Positions 10,435 to 18,604 of a stretch of 45,819 nt of DNA are shown here, piece by piece (position 1 is the stretch's first letter; the number at the start of each line of letters is the position of its first letter). Below the pieces are notes generated by a model. It saw only the letters and a program-made list of their open reading frames with translations, was not told the DNA's origin and did not search any database. The position numbers and the translations under genes were made by a program. Origin of the DNA: Paenarthrobacter sp. PH39-S1 (GTDB taxonomy: Bacteria > Actinomycetota > Actinomycetes > Actinomycetales > Micrococcaceae); contig NZ_JASISR010000030.1 in NCBI RefSeq assembly GCF_030063245.1, positions 1-45,819 of the forward strand, in the 5' to 3' direction.

Positions 10435-10764
10435 ATGCACGAACTCTCCATTACCCAAAGCCTGGTTGACGCGGTGCTCGACTGCACCGGCGATCGCACT
10501 GTCACCGGCGTGAACCTGCGAATCGGGCGGCTCAGCGGAGTTCTGCCGGATGCCCTGCGGTTCTGCTTCCAGCTGCTGGCCGAGGGAACCCCGCTGGCCG
10601 GGGCGGATCTGCGAATCGATGAGCCAGCGGGCCGGGCCACCTGTCACACGTGCCGGCAGAGTTTCATTCTCCCGGATACGATCCCGCTGTGCACCTGTGG
10701 CAGCGCCGACGTTGAAATTACGGGCGGCCGCGAGCTGATGCTTGCTTCCGTGGAAGTGGGGTAA
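10435..10764 (+). CDS. hypA: Hydrogenase nickel-insertion protein HypA
   Basis: HypA delivers nickel with HypB to the immature hydrogenase large subunit in the cytoplasm. The 109-residue protein starts with the invariant Met-His-Glu (nickel ligand His2) and carries the structural zinc site in TCHTCRQSF and LCTCGSADVEI. ATG 10435 is chosen over an upstream in-frame ATG at 10399 because MHE must be N-terminal and because GAGGTGG lies about eight bases before it. Two bases separate it from hypB, so the pair is co-translated. It is first in the hydrogenase run. Confidence 0.95.
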   Translation: MHELSITQSLVDAVLDCTGDRTVTGVNLRIGRLSGVLPDALRFCFQLLAEGTPLAGADLRIDEPAGRATCHTCRQSFILPDTIPLCTCGSADVEITGGRELMLASVEVG

Positions 10765-10766
10765 AA

Positions 10767-11660
10767 ATGTGTGCTACCTGCGGTTGCGGCGACGACGTCG
10801 GAGTCCGGGTGTCAACCGGGGACGGCAGCGGTGCGTCCCCGGAACCGGTCCTCGATCACCAGCATCTGCACGACGGCGGCCGGCAGCAACCGCACGACCA
10901 CGCGCACGATGGTGGCCACGATCACGTGCACGAGAGTGGGCAGGCGCACAGCCATGCTCCGGTGGCCACGATCGCGCTGGAGCAAAGCCTGCTCGCCAAG
11001 AACGATCTGCTGGCGGCGCGGAACCGGGGCTGGCTGGAGGGACGCGGCATCCAGGCATTCAATGTGATGAGTTCCCCCGGAGCGGGCAAGACAACCCTGT
11101 TGGTGCGCACCATTGAAGAACTGGGAAGCAGGCTTAACATCGCCGTCATCGAAGGCGACCAGGAGACGTCGCTGGACGCTGACCGTATCCGCACCGCCGG
11201 GCGTCCGGCCGTTCAGATTAACACCGGAGCCGGCTGCCATCTGGACGCCGATATGCTCCGACGGGGGCTCGACGCGTTGAATCCGGAGCAGGGATCAACG
11301 CTCTTCATTGAAAATGTCGGAAATTTGGTCTGTCCGGCGCTTTTTGATCTCGGCGAAACAGCCAAAGTAGTAATTATTTCCGTCACGGAGGGTGATGATA
11401 AGCCGCAAAAGTATCCGCACATGTTTATGGCAGCAGATCTCGTGATTATCAATAAGTCGGATCTACTGCCTTATGTTGAATTCGACGTGGATCAATGCCT
11501 CCGCCAGGCACGGCAACTGAATCCACGCGTCGAGATGCTCTCCGTTTCCGCCACGACGGGCGTAGGCCTGGACGGTTGGTACGACTGGCTGATGAAAAAT
11601 GCTAATGCTCCGGCGGTGCGCGCGGGCGCCGCTACTCTACCGGATGGCGTCCGTGTCTGA
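10767..11660 (+). CDS. hypB: Hydrogenase nickel-incorporation GTPase HypB
   Basis: HypB is the SIMIBI GTPase that powers nickel transfer to the [NiFe] site. The 297-residue protein begins with the nickel-binding CATCGCG motif, then a histidine-rich stretch at residues 31-63 (HDHAHDGGHDHVHE) able to store nickel. The P-loop SSPGAGKTT is at residues 102-110; the metal and switch region includes TGAGCHLDADM, FIENVGNLVCPALFDLGE and the guanine-specificity motif NKSD. Length is normal for a His-rich HypB. The intergenic gap to the small subunit is 61 bases with its own AAAGGAGG site. Confidence 0.97.
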   Translation: MCATCGCGDDVGVRVSTGDGSGASPEPVLDHQHLHDGGRQQPHDHAHDGGHDHVHESGQAHSHAPVATIALEQSLLAKNDLLAARNRGWLEGRGIQAFNVMSSPGAGKTTLLVRTIEELGSRLNIAVIEGDQETSLDADRIRTAGRPAVQINTGAGCHLDADMLRRGLDALNPEQGSTLFIENVGNLVCPALFDLGETAKVVIISVTEGDDKPQKYPHMFMAADLVIINKSDLLPYVEFDVDQCLRQARQLNPRVEMLSVSATTGVGLDGWYDWLMKNANAPAVRAGAATLPDGVRV

Positions 11661-11721
11661 GGTGCAGACATACGCATAATGGGCCCGGCTCGGATGAGCA
11701 GGACTCTCAAAGGAGGCAACG

Positions 11722-12780
11722 ATGCCTACAGAAGCTTCGATTAAGGCCGAAGAAGCGCTTATACATGTTTTGTGGATCAATGCAGGGCTCAGCTGCGATG
11801 GCGACTCGGTGGCACTGACCGCGGCAACGCAGCCCAGCGTGGAGGAAATCGCTCTCGGTGCCCTGCCCGGCCTGCCGAAGATTGCCATGCACTGGCCGCT
11901 CATTGATTTCGAATGCGGCCCGCAGGAGGGCGCTGATGACTTCCTTGAGTGGTTCCGCAAGGCGGACCGAGGGGAATTGGAGCCTTTTGTCCTCGTTGTA
12001 GAGGGTTCCATTCCCAACGAGAAACTGCACGACGTGGGCGGATACTGGTCCGGATTCGGAAATGATCTGGAAACCGGACAACCCATCACGACAAGCGAGT
12101 GGCTGGACCGCCTCGCGCCGAAGGCGACTGCGATTATTGCCGCCGGTACGTGCGCTGCCTACGGCGGGATCCATGCCATGGCAGGTAACCCCACCGGCGC
12201 GATGGGCGTTCCCGATTACCTCGGTTACGACTGGAAATCCAAGGCCGGGATACCGATTGTCTGTGTTCCGGGATGCCCGATCCAGCCGGACAATCTCTCC
12301 GAAACCATCACCTATCTTCTCTATCAGGCGACCGGACAGGCACCGATGATCCCCTTGGACGACGCGCTGCGGCCGACGTGGCTATTCGGCCGGACCGTGC
12401 ACGAGGGGTGTGACCGGGCGGGGTACTACGAGCAGGGTGATTTTGCCACCGAATACGGCTCCCCGAAGTGCATTGTGAAGTTGGGCTGTTGGGGCCCGGT
12501 GGTTAAATGCAATGTTCCCAAACGCGGCTGGATGAATGGAATTGGGGGGTGTCCGAACGTCGGCGGCATCTGCATAGGGTGCACCATGCCAGGTTTCCCG
12601 GATAAGTTCATGCCGTTCATGGACGAGCCTCCTGGCGGCATTCTCTCAACCAACGCTGTGCGGCCGTACGGCGCTGCCGTCCGGACTCTGCGGCACATCA
12701 CCATGAACACCCTTGATAAGGAACCACGCTGGCGCAGGACCGGCCGCGAACTGCTTACAGGCGCCACCCGTACCTGGTAA
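11722..12780 (+). CDS. hhyS: [NiFe]-hydrogenase small subunit, group 1h-type (Huc/Hhy-like)
   Basis: This Fe-S electron-relay subunit belongs to a high-affinity, oxygen-tolerant uptake hydrogenase of the class that lets actinobacteria oxidise atmospheric H2. The 352-residue protein has no Tat signal, as in group 1h, so it is made and folded in the cytoplasm. Cluster ligands are visible: proximal C25, D28, C144 and C185, with Asp replacing the usual second Cys in LSCDGDSV; distal H227, C230, C250 and C256; medial C263, C277, C284 and C287. AAAGGAGG is eight bases before the ATG. Twenty-seven bases separate it from the large subunit. The symbol follows usage for this group. Confidence 0.93.
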   Translation: MPTEASIKAEEALIHVLWINAGLSCDGDSVALTAATQPSVEEIALGALPGLPKIAMHWPLIDFECGPQEGADDFLEWFRKADRGELEPFVLVVEGSIPNEKLHDVGGYWSGFGNDLETGQPITTSEWLDRLAPKATAIIAAGTCAAYGGIHAMAGNPTGAMGVPDYLGYDWKSKAGIPIVCVPGCPIQPDNLSETITYLLYQATGQAPMIPLDDALRPTWLFGRTVHEGCDRAGYYEQGDFATEYGSPKCIVKLGCWGPVVKCNVPKRGWMNGIGGCPNVGGICIGCTMPGFPDKFMPFMDEPPGGILSTNAVRPYGAAVRTLRHITMNTLDKEPRWRRTGRELLTGATRTW

Positions 12781-12807
12781 GAACGGCATGAGAAAGAGGC
12801 AGAGGCA

Positions 12808-14601
12808 ATGACCTCCACGATTCCATTACCCGCACAGGGCAGCACCGCAGACGACTCACTGGTGGAGATGGCATGGGACCCCATCACGCGGATCGTGGGC
12901 AGCCTTGGCATTTATACCAAAATCGATTTCAAAAATAAGGAAGTCGTGGAGTGCCACAGCACCTCATCGATCTTCCGCGGCTACTCGATCTTTATGCGCG
13001 GCAAGGATCCGCGGGACGCGCACTTCATCACCAGCCGGATCTGCGGGATCTGCGGGGACAATCACGCCACGTGCTCCTGCTACGCGCAAAACATGGCCTA
13101 TGGGGTAAAGCCCCCACATCTTGGCGAATGGATCGTCAATTTGGGTGAAGCCGCGGAGTACATGTTCGATCATAATATCTTCCAGGAGAACCTGGTCGGC
13201 GTGGACTACTGCGAAAAAATGGTCTCCGAAACCAACCCGGGTGTGCTGGCCAAGGCGGAAAACACCCGCGCCCCGCATGAAGGCGAACACGGCTATCGGA
13301 CCATCGCGGACATCATGCGCTCGCTGAATCCATTTACCGGCGAGTTTTACCGCGAGGCGCTGCAGGTCAGCAGGCTCACCCGGGAAATGTTCTGCCTCAT
13401 GGAGGGTCGCCACGTACACCCCTCCACGCTCTATCCCGGCGGAGTCGGCACCGTCGCCACGATCCAGCTGATGACGGACTACATCACCCGGTTGATGCGC
13501 TATGTGGAATTCATGAAGAAGGTCGTACCCATGCACGACGACCTCTTCAATTTCTTCTACGACGCGCTTCCCGGCTATGAGCAGGTCGGGCTGCGGCGGA
13601 CGCTGCTGGGGTGTTGGGGCTCCTTCCAGGACCCGGAATTCTGCAACTTCGCCTACAAGGACATGACAGACTGGGGCCGGAAGATGTTCGTCACCCCGGG
13701 CGTCGTCGTCGACGGAAAACTGGTCACCACGGATCTCGTGCGGATCAACCTCGGCATCCGGATCATGCTTGGCTCCTCCTACTATGAGGACTGGAATGAC
13801 CAGGAAATGTTCGTCAAGAATGATCCGCTGGGCAACCCGGTGGACCGGCGTCATCCGTGGAACCAGCACACCAACCCGCTCCCGCAAAAGCGGGATCTGG
13901 AGGGCAAGTACAGCTGGGTGATGTCGCCGCGCTGGTTCGACGGGCAAGAGAATCTGGCGCTGGATACCGGTGGTGGCCCGCTCGCACGGCTCTGGTCAAC
14001 GGCGCTGGCGGGGCTGGTCGATATCGGCTACATCAAATCCACCGGACACAGCGTGGAGATCAACCTGCCGAAAACGGCGCTCAAGGGACCCGTGTCCCTC
14101 GAATGGAAGATCCCGCAATGGAGCAACACACTCGAGCGCAACCGGGCCCGCACCTATTTCCAGGCGTATGCCGCGGCAACTGCCCTGCATTTCGCAGAAA
14201 AGGCGCTCGAGGAAATCCGTGCCGGGCGGACCAAGACGTGGGAATCGTTTGAGGTCCCGGACGAGGCTGTCAGCTGCGGCTTCACCGAAGCGGTCCGCGG
14301 CGTTCTTTCGCACCACATGGTGATCCGCGACGGAAAGATCGCCAATTACCATCCCTATCCGCCGACACCGTGGAACGCCAGTCCGCGTGATGCCTCCGGA
14401 ACCCCGGGACCCTATGAAGACGCGGTGCAGGGTCAGCCCATCTTTGAAGAAAACGATCGGGAGAATTTCAAGGGGATCGACATCATGCGCACGGTCCGTA
14501 GCTTCGACCCTTGCCTGCCCTGCGGCGTGCACATGTATTTGGGCGAGGGTAAATCCTTGGATAGGCTGCACTCCCCCACGCAGTCCCTCACCGGGGAATG
14601 A
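12808..14601 (+). CDS. hhyL: [NiFe]-hydrogenase large (catalytic) subunit, group 1h-type
   Basis: The subunit binds the Ni-Fe(CN)2CO centre and oxidises H2. In the 597-residue protein the L1 motif RICGICGDNH (C79, C82) and L2 motif DPCLPCGVH (C569, C572) supply the four nickel cysteines. The 22 residues after H575 (MYLGEGKSLD...) form the tail cut off by the endopeptidase encoded downstream. Sequence around L1 and L2 matches the actinobacterial group 1h pattern. The ATG has AAGAGGCAGAGGC upstream. The stop is followed after six bases by the NifU/Rieske-like gene, implying coupled production of an electron-transfer partner. Confidence 0.96.
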   Translation: MTSTIPLPAQGSTADDSLVEMAWDPITRIVGSLGIYTKIDFKNKEVVECHSTSSIFRGYSIFMRGKDPRDAHFITSRICGICGDNHATCSCYAQNMAYGVKPPHLGEWIVNLGEAAEYMFDHNIFQENLVGVDYCEKMVSETNPGVLAKAENTRAPHEGEHGYRTIADIMRSLNPFTGEFYREALQVSRLTREMFCLMEGRHVHPSTLYPGGVGTVATIQLMTDYITRLMRYVEFMKKVVPMHDDLFNFFYDALPGYEQVGLRRTLLGCWGSFQDPEFCNFAYKDMTDWGRKMFVTPGVVVDGKLVTTDLVRINLGIRIMLGSSYYEDWNDQEMFVKNDPLGNPVDRRHPWNQHTNPLPQKRDLEGKYSWVMSPRWFDGQENLALDTGGGPLARLWSTALAGLVDIGYIKSTGHSVEINLPKTALKGPVSLEWKIPQWSNTLERNRARTYFQAYAAATALHFAEKALEEIRAGRTKTWESFEVPDEAVSCGFTEAVRGVLSHHMVIRDGKIANYHPYPPTPWNASPRDASGTPGPYEDAVQGQPIFEENDRENFKGIDIMRTVRSFDPCLPCGVHMYLGEGKSLDRLHSPTQSLTGE

Positions 14602-14607
14602 CTTGCC

Positions 14608-15642
14608 ATGAACGCGCAGAACGGTTTGCTGGAGCCAAGTGAAGCCGTAGCTCCTGCGGCCGCCGCACCGTGGGCCGCGGCGCCGGTGCCTGCGGCCAGG
14701 TCCGGCGGGGACCAGCTGCGGAACTCTGGCGAACGGATCGGAACGCTGTTGGACGCCCTGTCCTCCGGTGGTTCGGTGGCCCGCGAGCGCGCCGAGGAAC
14801 TGGTCCGGCAAGTTACGGATCTCTACGGCGCCGGGCTGGAACGCGTGCTGGACGTCATTTCGGCCCGGGGAGGCGAAACGGACGGCACACTGGAGGCCCT
14901 GATCAAAGACGAGCTGATCTCAGGTCTGCTGCTGGTCCACGGTCTGCATCCACAGGACTTGCCAACCAGAGTCGCCGCGGCGCTGGATAGTGTCCGGCCG
15001 TACCTTGGATCCCATGGGGGCGACGTGGAGCTGCTGGGCATCAGCGCGGACGGGGTGGTGAGCCTCCGCCTGCTGGGGAGCTGCCACGGTTGCCCGTCCT
15101 CGTCCGTGACACTCAAGCTTGCTGTCGAGGATGCCATTGAAACGGCGGCCCCCGAAGTGACATCGATCCAGGTGGCGGAGGAGGAGTCCGCCCAGTCCCC
15201 TGCGGTCATTCCGGTGAATGCGCTGCGGATGCGCCTGGATCAACAGGCAGAAAAGGATCTACAGGCCGGACGGTCCGTTCCGGGACCAGCAGGTGGTTCA
15301 TGGGAGGCGGCGGCGGAGCTTGCCGGACTGCAGGCCGGCGAGGTGGCCGGCTTCCTGATCGGTGGAGCCCAGGTGCTGGCCTGCCGGATCGGCGAGGATA
15401 TTTTCGCTTACTTGGATTACTGCCCACGGTGCACGAAGTCCATGGCCGGGGCGTCGTTGCAGCGCGCCCTTGCAGCCCCCACCGGCGGCGGGCTGCTGCG
15501 CTGCCCCACCTGCCGGGCCCATTTTGATGTCCGGATGGCCGGTGCCTGTCTGGAAGACAAGGCAATGCATCTGGATCCCCTTCCGCTGCTCGTTCGCGGC
15601 GGCGTTACCTCCGTGGCCATCCCTGCCAGGACGGCTTCGTGA
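14608..15642 (+). CDS. NifU-like/Rieske-like iron-sulfur protein of the hydrogenase cluster
   Basis: This 344-residue protein combines a Pro/Ala-rich N-terminus, a helical part (residues 40-120), a NifU C-terminal-like domain with the CxxC pair in GSCHGCPSSS (C159, C162), and a Rieske-ferredoxin-like domain at about 235-340. In the last domain the ligands read CPRC (272, 275) and CPTC (299, 302), four cysteines instead of the Cys/His pairs of a true Rieske centre. Such Fe-S proteins accompany group 1h hydrogenases (HucE/HhyE-type in mycobacteria) and are proposed to pass electrons towards the quinone pool. The role here is by context. Its TGA overlaps the next GTG start. Confidence 0.8.
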   Translation: MNAQNGLLEPSEAVAPAAAAPWAAAPVPAARSGGDQLRNSGERIGTLLDALSSGGSVARERAEELVRQVTDLYGAGLERVLDVISARGGETDGTLEALIKDELISGLLLVHGLHPQDLPTRVAAALDSVRPYLGSHGGDVELLGISADGVVSLRLLGSCHGCPSSSVTLKLAVEDAIETAAPEVTSIQVAEEESAQSPAVIPVNALRMRLDQQAEKDLQAGRSVPGPAGGSWEAAAELAGLQAGEVAGFLIGGAQVLACRIGEDIFAYLDYCPRCTKSMAGASLQRALAAPTGGGLLRCPTCRAHFDVRMAGACLEDKAMHLDPLPLLVRGGVTSVAIPARTAS

Positions 15643-16337
15643 ACACCGGAACAGGCAGCATCGCAGCTGCAGGGCCGGTTGCCATGCTCCGGCGCATCGC
15701 TGTCAGTCGTCCAGCCGCCACCGCTGGCGAGCGCTGTGAGATGTGCGCCGAGCCTCTTGCGGAAAAACACCAGCACGTGGTGGACGTGGACAGCCGCGCA
15801 CTGATGTGCACTTGCCGCCCGTGTTACCTGCTCTTCACCGATGCGACGGCGCACCTGCGTTACCGTTCGGTGCCCGAGCGTTACCTTTCCTTCCCCGGGT
15901 TTGAACTGGGAAGCGGCGGGTGGGATGAACTTGAGATTCCCGTTGGCTTGGCATTCTTCTTCACCAATTCCCGGATGGGGCGGACCGTTGCATTTTATCC
16001 TGGCCCCGCCGGTGCCACCGAGTCAGAGTTGCCACTGGGGGCCTGGGACACGGTGCTGGCCAGCAACCCTGCCGTTGCCGTTGCCGTGCCGGACACGGAG
16101 GCTTTGCTGATCCGTGCTCCCGGACCGGAGCGCCTGAAGGCCGATTGCCATCTCGTGCCGATTGATGCCTGCTATGAACTGGTCGGCCAACTGCGCAAGG
16201 TCTGGCGGGGCTTCGACGGCGGCCAAGACGCGCGTGCCCAGCTCACCGCGTTCTTTGAGCGTGTGAACAACCGCAGCAGACCTTATCCCGGCACTTTCTC
16301 CGGATCGGTCCACGCCGGAAGCGGGCCCCGGCCATGA
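15639..16337 (+). CDS. DUF5947 family protein, hydrogenase-associated
   Basis: The 232-residue soluble protein has a zinc- or Fe-S-binding-like N-terminal knuckle: ERCEMCAEPL (C33, C36) and LMCTCRPCYLLF (C57, C59, C62). An alpha/beta body with ELEIPVGLAFFFTNS and AFYPGPAGATES follows. It resembles DUF5947, a family I know only from group 1h hydrogenase clusters, with no established biochemical role. The GTG start overlaps the previous stop and its own stop overlaps the next ATG, so it is part of a strictly coupled run. A maturation or assembly function is inference. Confidence 0.8.
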   Translation: MNTGTGSIAAAGPVAMLRRIAVSRPAATAGERCEMCAEPLAEKHQHVVDVDSRALMCTCRPCYLLFTDATAHLRYRSVPERYLSFPGFELGSGGWDELEIPVGLAFFFTNSRMGRTVAFYPGPAGATESELPLGAWDTVLASNPAVAVAVPDTEALLIRAPGPERLKADCHLVPIDACYELVGQLRKVWRGFDGGQDARAQLTAFFERVNNRSRPYPGTFSGSVHAGSGPRP

Positions 16338-16975
16338 CGGACCTTGGCTTCAGTGTCCTGGACATTATCCCGGAACGCTATGCCGCCTCCCCCCAGTTGA
16401 CCGCCCGGCTGTTCCTGACCGAATCCACCGGGGAGGCAATCCATGCTATAGCGCTGCGCTGCCAGGTGCGGATTCAGCCGCAGCGCAGGGGCTACACCCC
16501 GGAGGAGGAAGCCGGTCTGCTGGATCTTTTCGGAACCCGCGTGCGCTGGCCTTCGACGCTGAAGCCCTTCCTTTGGATGCAGTGCAGCACCATGGTGCAG
16601 GGTTTCACCGGACAGGCCGAGGTGGATCTGGCACTTCCATGTACGTTCGACTTCGAGGTCGCGGCGGCGAAGTACCTGCATGCGCTCCGCGAGCGCACCA
16701 TCCCCGTGGAACTGCTGTTCTCGGGAACGATCTTCACCAAGGGAGTCACGGGGTTCGGCGTCGAACAGGTCCCATGGGACCGCGAGGCGTCGTTCCAACT
16801 GCCGGTCTCCACCTGGACTGAACTGATGGACCAACATTTTCCCAACAGCGGCTGGATCCGGCTTGACCGGGATGTACTTAAAGCGCTGGCGCATTACAAA
16901 TCAAGCCTCGGGCTTACCACGTGGGAAGCCGCTGTTGAAGGGCTATTGGCGGCGGCCGGTGATTCGGTCCGATGA
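16334..16975 (+). CDS. DUF6084 family protein, hydrogenase-associated
   Basis: This is a 213-residue protein of the DUF6084 type. It contains LRCQVRIQPQRRGYTPEEE, TRVRWPSTLKPFLWMQ, LALPCTFDFEVAAAKYLHAL and PVELLFSGTIF, suggesting a beta-sandwich-rich fold. No signal peptide, membrane segment or catalytic motif is seen. It overlaps its neighbours by four bases on both sides (ATGA junctions), so stoichiometric production with DUF5947 and the 503-residue protein is likely. Function is unknown; a structural or assembly role for the hydrogenase is inferred from constant co-occurrence. Confidence 0.78.
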   Translation: MTDLGFSVLDIIPERYAASPQLTARLFLTESTGEAIHAIALRCQVRIQPQRRGYTPEEEAGLLDLFGTRVRWPSTLKPFLWMQCSTMVQGFTGQAEVDLALPCTFDFEVAAAKYLHALRERTIPVELLFSGTIFTKGVTGFGVEQVPWDREASFQLPVSTWTELMDQHFPNSGWIRLDRDVLKALAHYKSSLGLTTWEAAVEGLLAAAGDSVR

Positions 16976-18483
16976 TGAATCCAAGTCTTAGCCTGGCCAG
17001 GGCCATCGCGGACGCAGTCCTTTACGAGGGGTACCTCCTCTATCCCTACCGTGCCTCCTCACAGAAAAACCAGTCACGCTGGCAGTTCGGCATCCTGGGC
17101 CCTCCCGGCGCGGCCGCCGCCGGGGCAGGCGAAGAATCAACCATGTTCACGGATGCCCTGCTGCGTGCCGGCCGGCACGCCCGGTTGGAGGTGCATCTGC
17201 GCTTCCTGCAGTTGCAGTCCCGGACGTGCGAAAAGTTCGACGACGGGACGTTCACGCCGGTGTCGGAGCTCAGCATCGGTGCGGCCCGCTGGCTGACGTG
17301 GGACGAGGCGACCGAACAGGAGATGATGCTGGGTCCGTTCGCGCTCGATCAACTGGCCGGCGGATTGACTGTGCCGGTTCAGATTTCCGGTGCCGAAGAA
17401 GTGGAGACGCTCCAGGATGCGGCCGGTGCGGTGGCAGGACGACTGGTACGCCGACGGCTGCCGCTTCAGTGCGAGGTCGGGCTCGGCACCACCGCAGTAG
17501 GCGGTACCGCACTCGGCGGTACCGGCGGCGGTGAAGGAACCTGCGGCGGAGAATCCTCAACCGCTGGCTTGCTGCGTCTTCGGGTGAGTGCTGAAAACAC
17601 GGCAGGGTGCCCGACAGTAAAAAAGCCGGAAGCAATCGCTCTGTCCTTCATCGGAACGCACCTGCTGCTGAGCCTGCACGATGCGGACTTCATTTCGCTG
17701 CTGGACCCGCCGGAGGACGCGCGGGCCGCGGCGGCGTCCTGCTCGCAGCACCGCGGCTGGCCTGTCCTGGCCGGCCCCGAGGGGCAAAGCGACGTCCTGC
17801 TGATCTCCCCCATCATTCTTTATGACCATCCCGCCGTGGCTCCGGAAAGCTCGGTGGCGCTCTACGATTCAACCGAAATCGACGAGATCCTTACGCTGCG
17901 CGTACTGACGCTCACCGAGGATGAAAAGGCCGAAGCCAGGGCAACGGATCCGCGGGCTGCGGCCATCATCGACCGCTGCGAGGCGATGACCGATGTTCAA
18001 CTGCAGGCTCTGCACGGCATCCTGCGCAGTCCCCATGCCGAAGAAGAGCTTGGTGCCGGTCCCGGAAGCGGCGCCGGACTCCTTGGCGCCCCCCGGGATG
18101 GTACTGACCTTGCCGCTGCCTTCCCGGTGCTGACCGACGATCCTCTGGCGGGCCCCCCGTGGTGGGACCCGGCGGCCGATTCCAGCGTCAGACCGGAAGC
18201 CGACGCCGTCGTCATTAACGGGGTGGCCGTCACCAGGGGCAGTCGCGTTGTGGTCCGGCCCAACCGCCGGGCCGACGCGCAGGACCTGTTCTCTGCCGGA
18301 CAGACGGCGCGCGTGACCGGCGTTCATTTTGACGTCGACGGCGGCACGCATGTCGCCGTCGTGATTGAAGCGGATCCGGCCGCGGAACTGCAGGAGTGGT
18401 ACGGAAGATACCTCTATTTCTCGCCGGACGAGCTGGAGCCTCTCGGTCCGGTACCCGCGATGAATGACGGAAAGGGAACCTGA
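16972..18483 (+). CDS. Uncharacterised 503-residue hydrogenase-cluster protein
   Basis: I recognise this protein only by position in group 1h clusters. Residues 1-150 contain LEVHLRFLQLQSRTCEKF and a segment ending EMMLGPFALDQL. A middle domain has FIGTHLLLSLHDADFISLLDPP and QSDVLLISPIILYDHPAVAPES. The C-terminus has a small beta-barrel-like part (VAVTRGSRVVVRPNRRAD, QEWYGRYLYFSPDELEP). A Gly/Thr-rich insert at residues 170-200 is produced by a 15-bp tandem duplication (17491-17532). No transmembrane segment is seen. It overlaps DUF6084 by four bases and is followed after one base by the 39-codon gene. The function is unknown. Confidence 0.8.
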   Translation: MMNPSLSLARAIADAVLYEGYLLYPYRASSQKNQSRWQFGILGPPGAAAAGAGEESTMFTDALLRAGRHARLEVHLRFLQLQSRTCEKFDDGTFTPVSELSIGAARWLTWDEATEQEMMLGPFALDQLAGGLTVPVQISGAEEVETLQDAAGAVAGRLVRRRLPLQCEVGLGTTAVGGTALGGTGGGEGTCGGESSTAGLLRLRVSAENTAGCPTVKKPEAIALSFIGTHLLLSLHDADFISLLDPPEDARAAAASCSQHRGWPVLAGPEGQSDVLLISPIILYDHPAVAPESSVALYDSTEIDEILTLRVLTLTEDEKAEARATDPRAAAIIDRCEAMTDVQLQALHGILRSPHAEEELGAGPGSGAGLLGAPRDGTDLAAAFPVLTDDPLAGPPWWDPAADSSVRPEADAVVINGVAVTRGSRVVVRPNRRADAQDLFSAGQTARVTGVHFDVDGGTHVAVVIEADPAAELQEWYGRYLYFSPDELEPLGPVPAMNDGKGT

Positions 18484-18484
18484 C

Positions 18485-18604
18485 ATGAGAAGCCTTGGAA
18501 AAATGTCCGCTGTGTTGTTGGCACTGACAGCCCTGACAGGAATCGCGGTGATGGTGCGTTCGATCCCGGACATTGTCCGCTACGTGAAAATCAGCCGGAT
18601 GTGA
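18485..18604 (+). CDS. 39-residue single-span membrane peptide (DUF6893-like), hydrogenase-associated
   Basis: The peptide starts MRSLGKMSAVLLALTAL and continues with a hydrophobic stretch to residue 23, then VRSIPDIVRYVKISRM. This is one transmembrane helix followed by a basic cytoplasmic tail. Its ATG lies one base after the stop of the 503-residue gene and its TGA overlaps the GTG of the endopeptidase, so it is embedded in the coupled run. The preceding GGAAAGGGAACC serves as ribosome site. Small proteins of this form (DUF6893) occur at this place in related clusters. A membrane anchor or docking role for the otherwise soluble hydrogenase is inference. Confidence 0.8.
   Translation: MRSLGKMSAVLLALTALTGIAVMVRSIPDIVRYVKISRM

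Noticed and set aside
16972-18483. Identifying the 503-residue protein as the Huc stalk subunit HucM
   Set aside because: It is far larger than HucM, has no visible C-terminal quinone-binding tube helix and no clear similarity. No HucM candidate is otherwise seen in the window.
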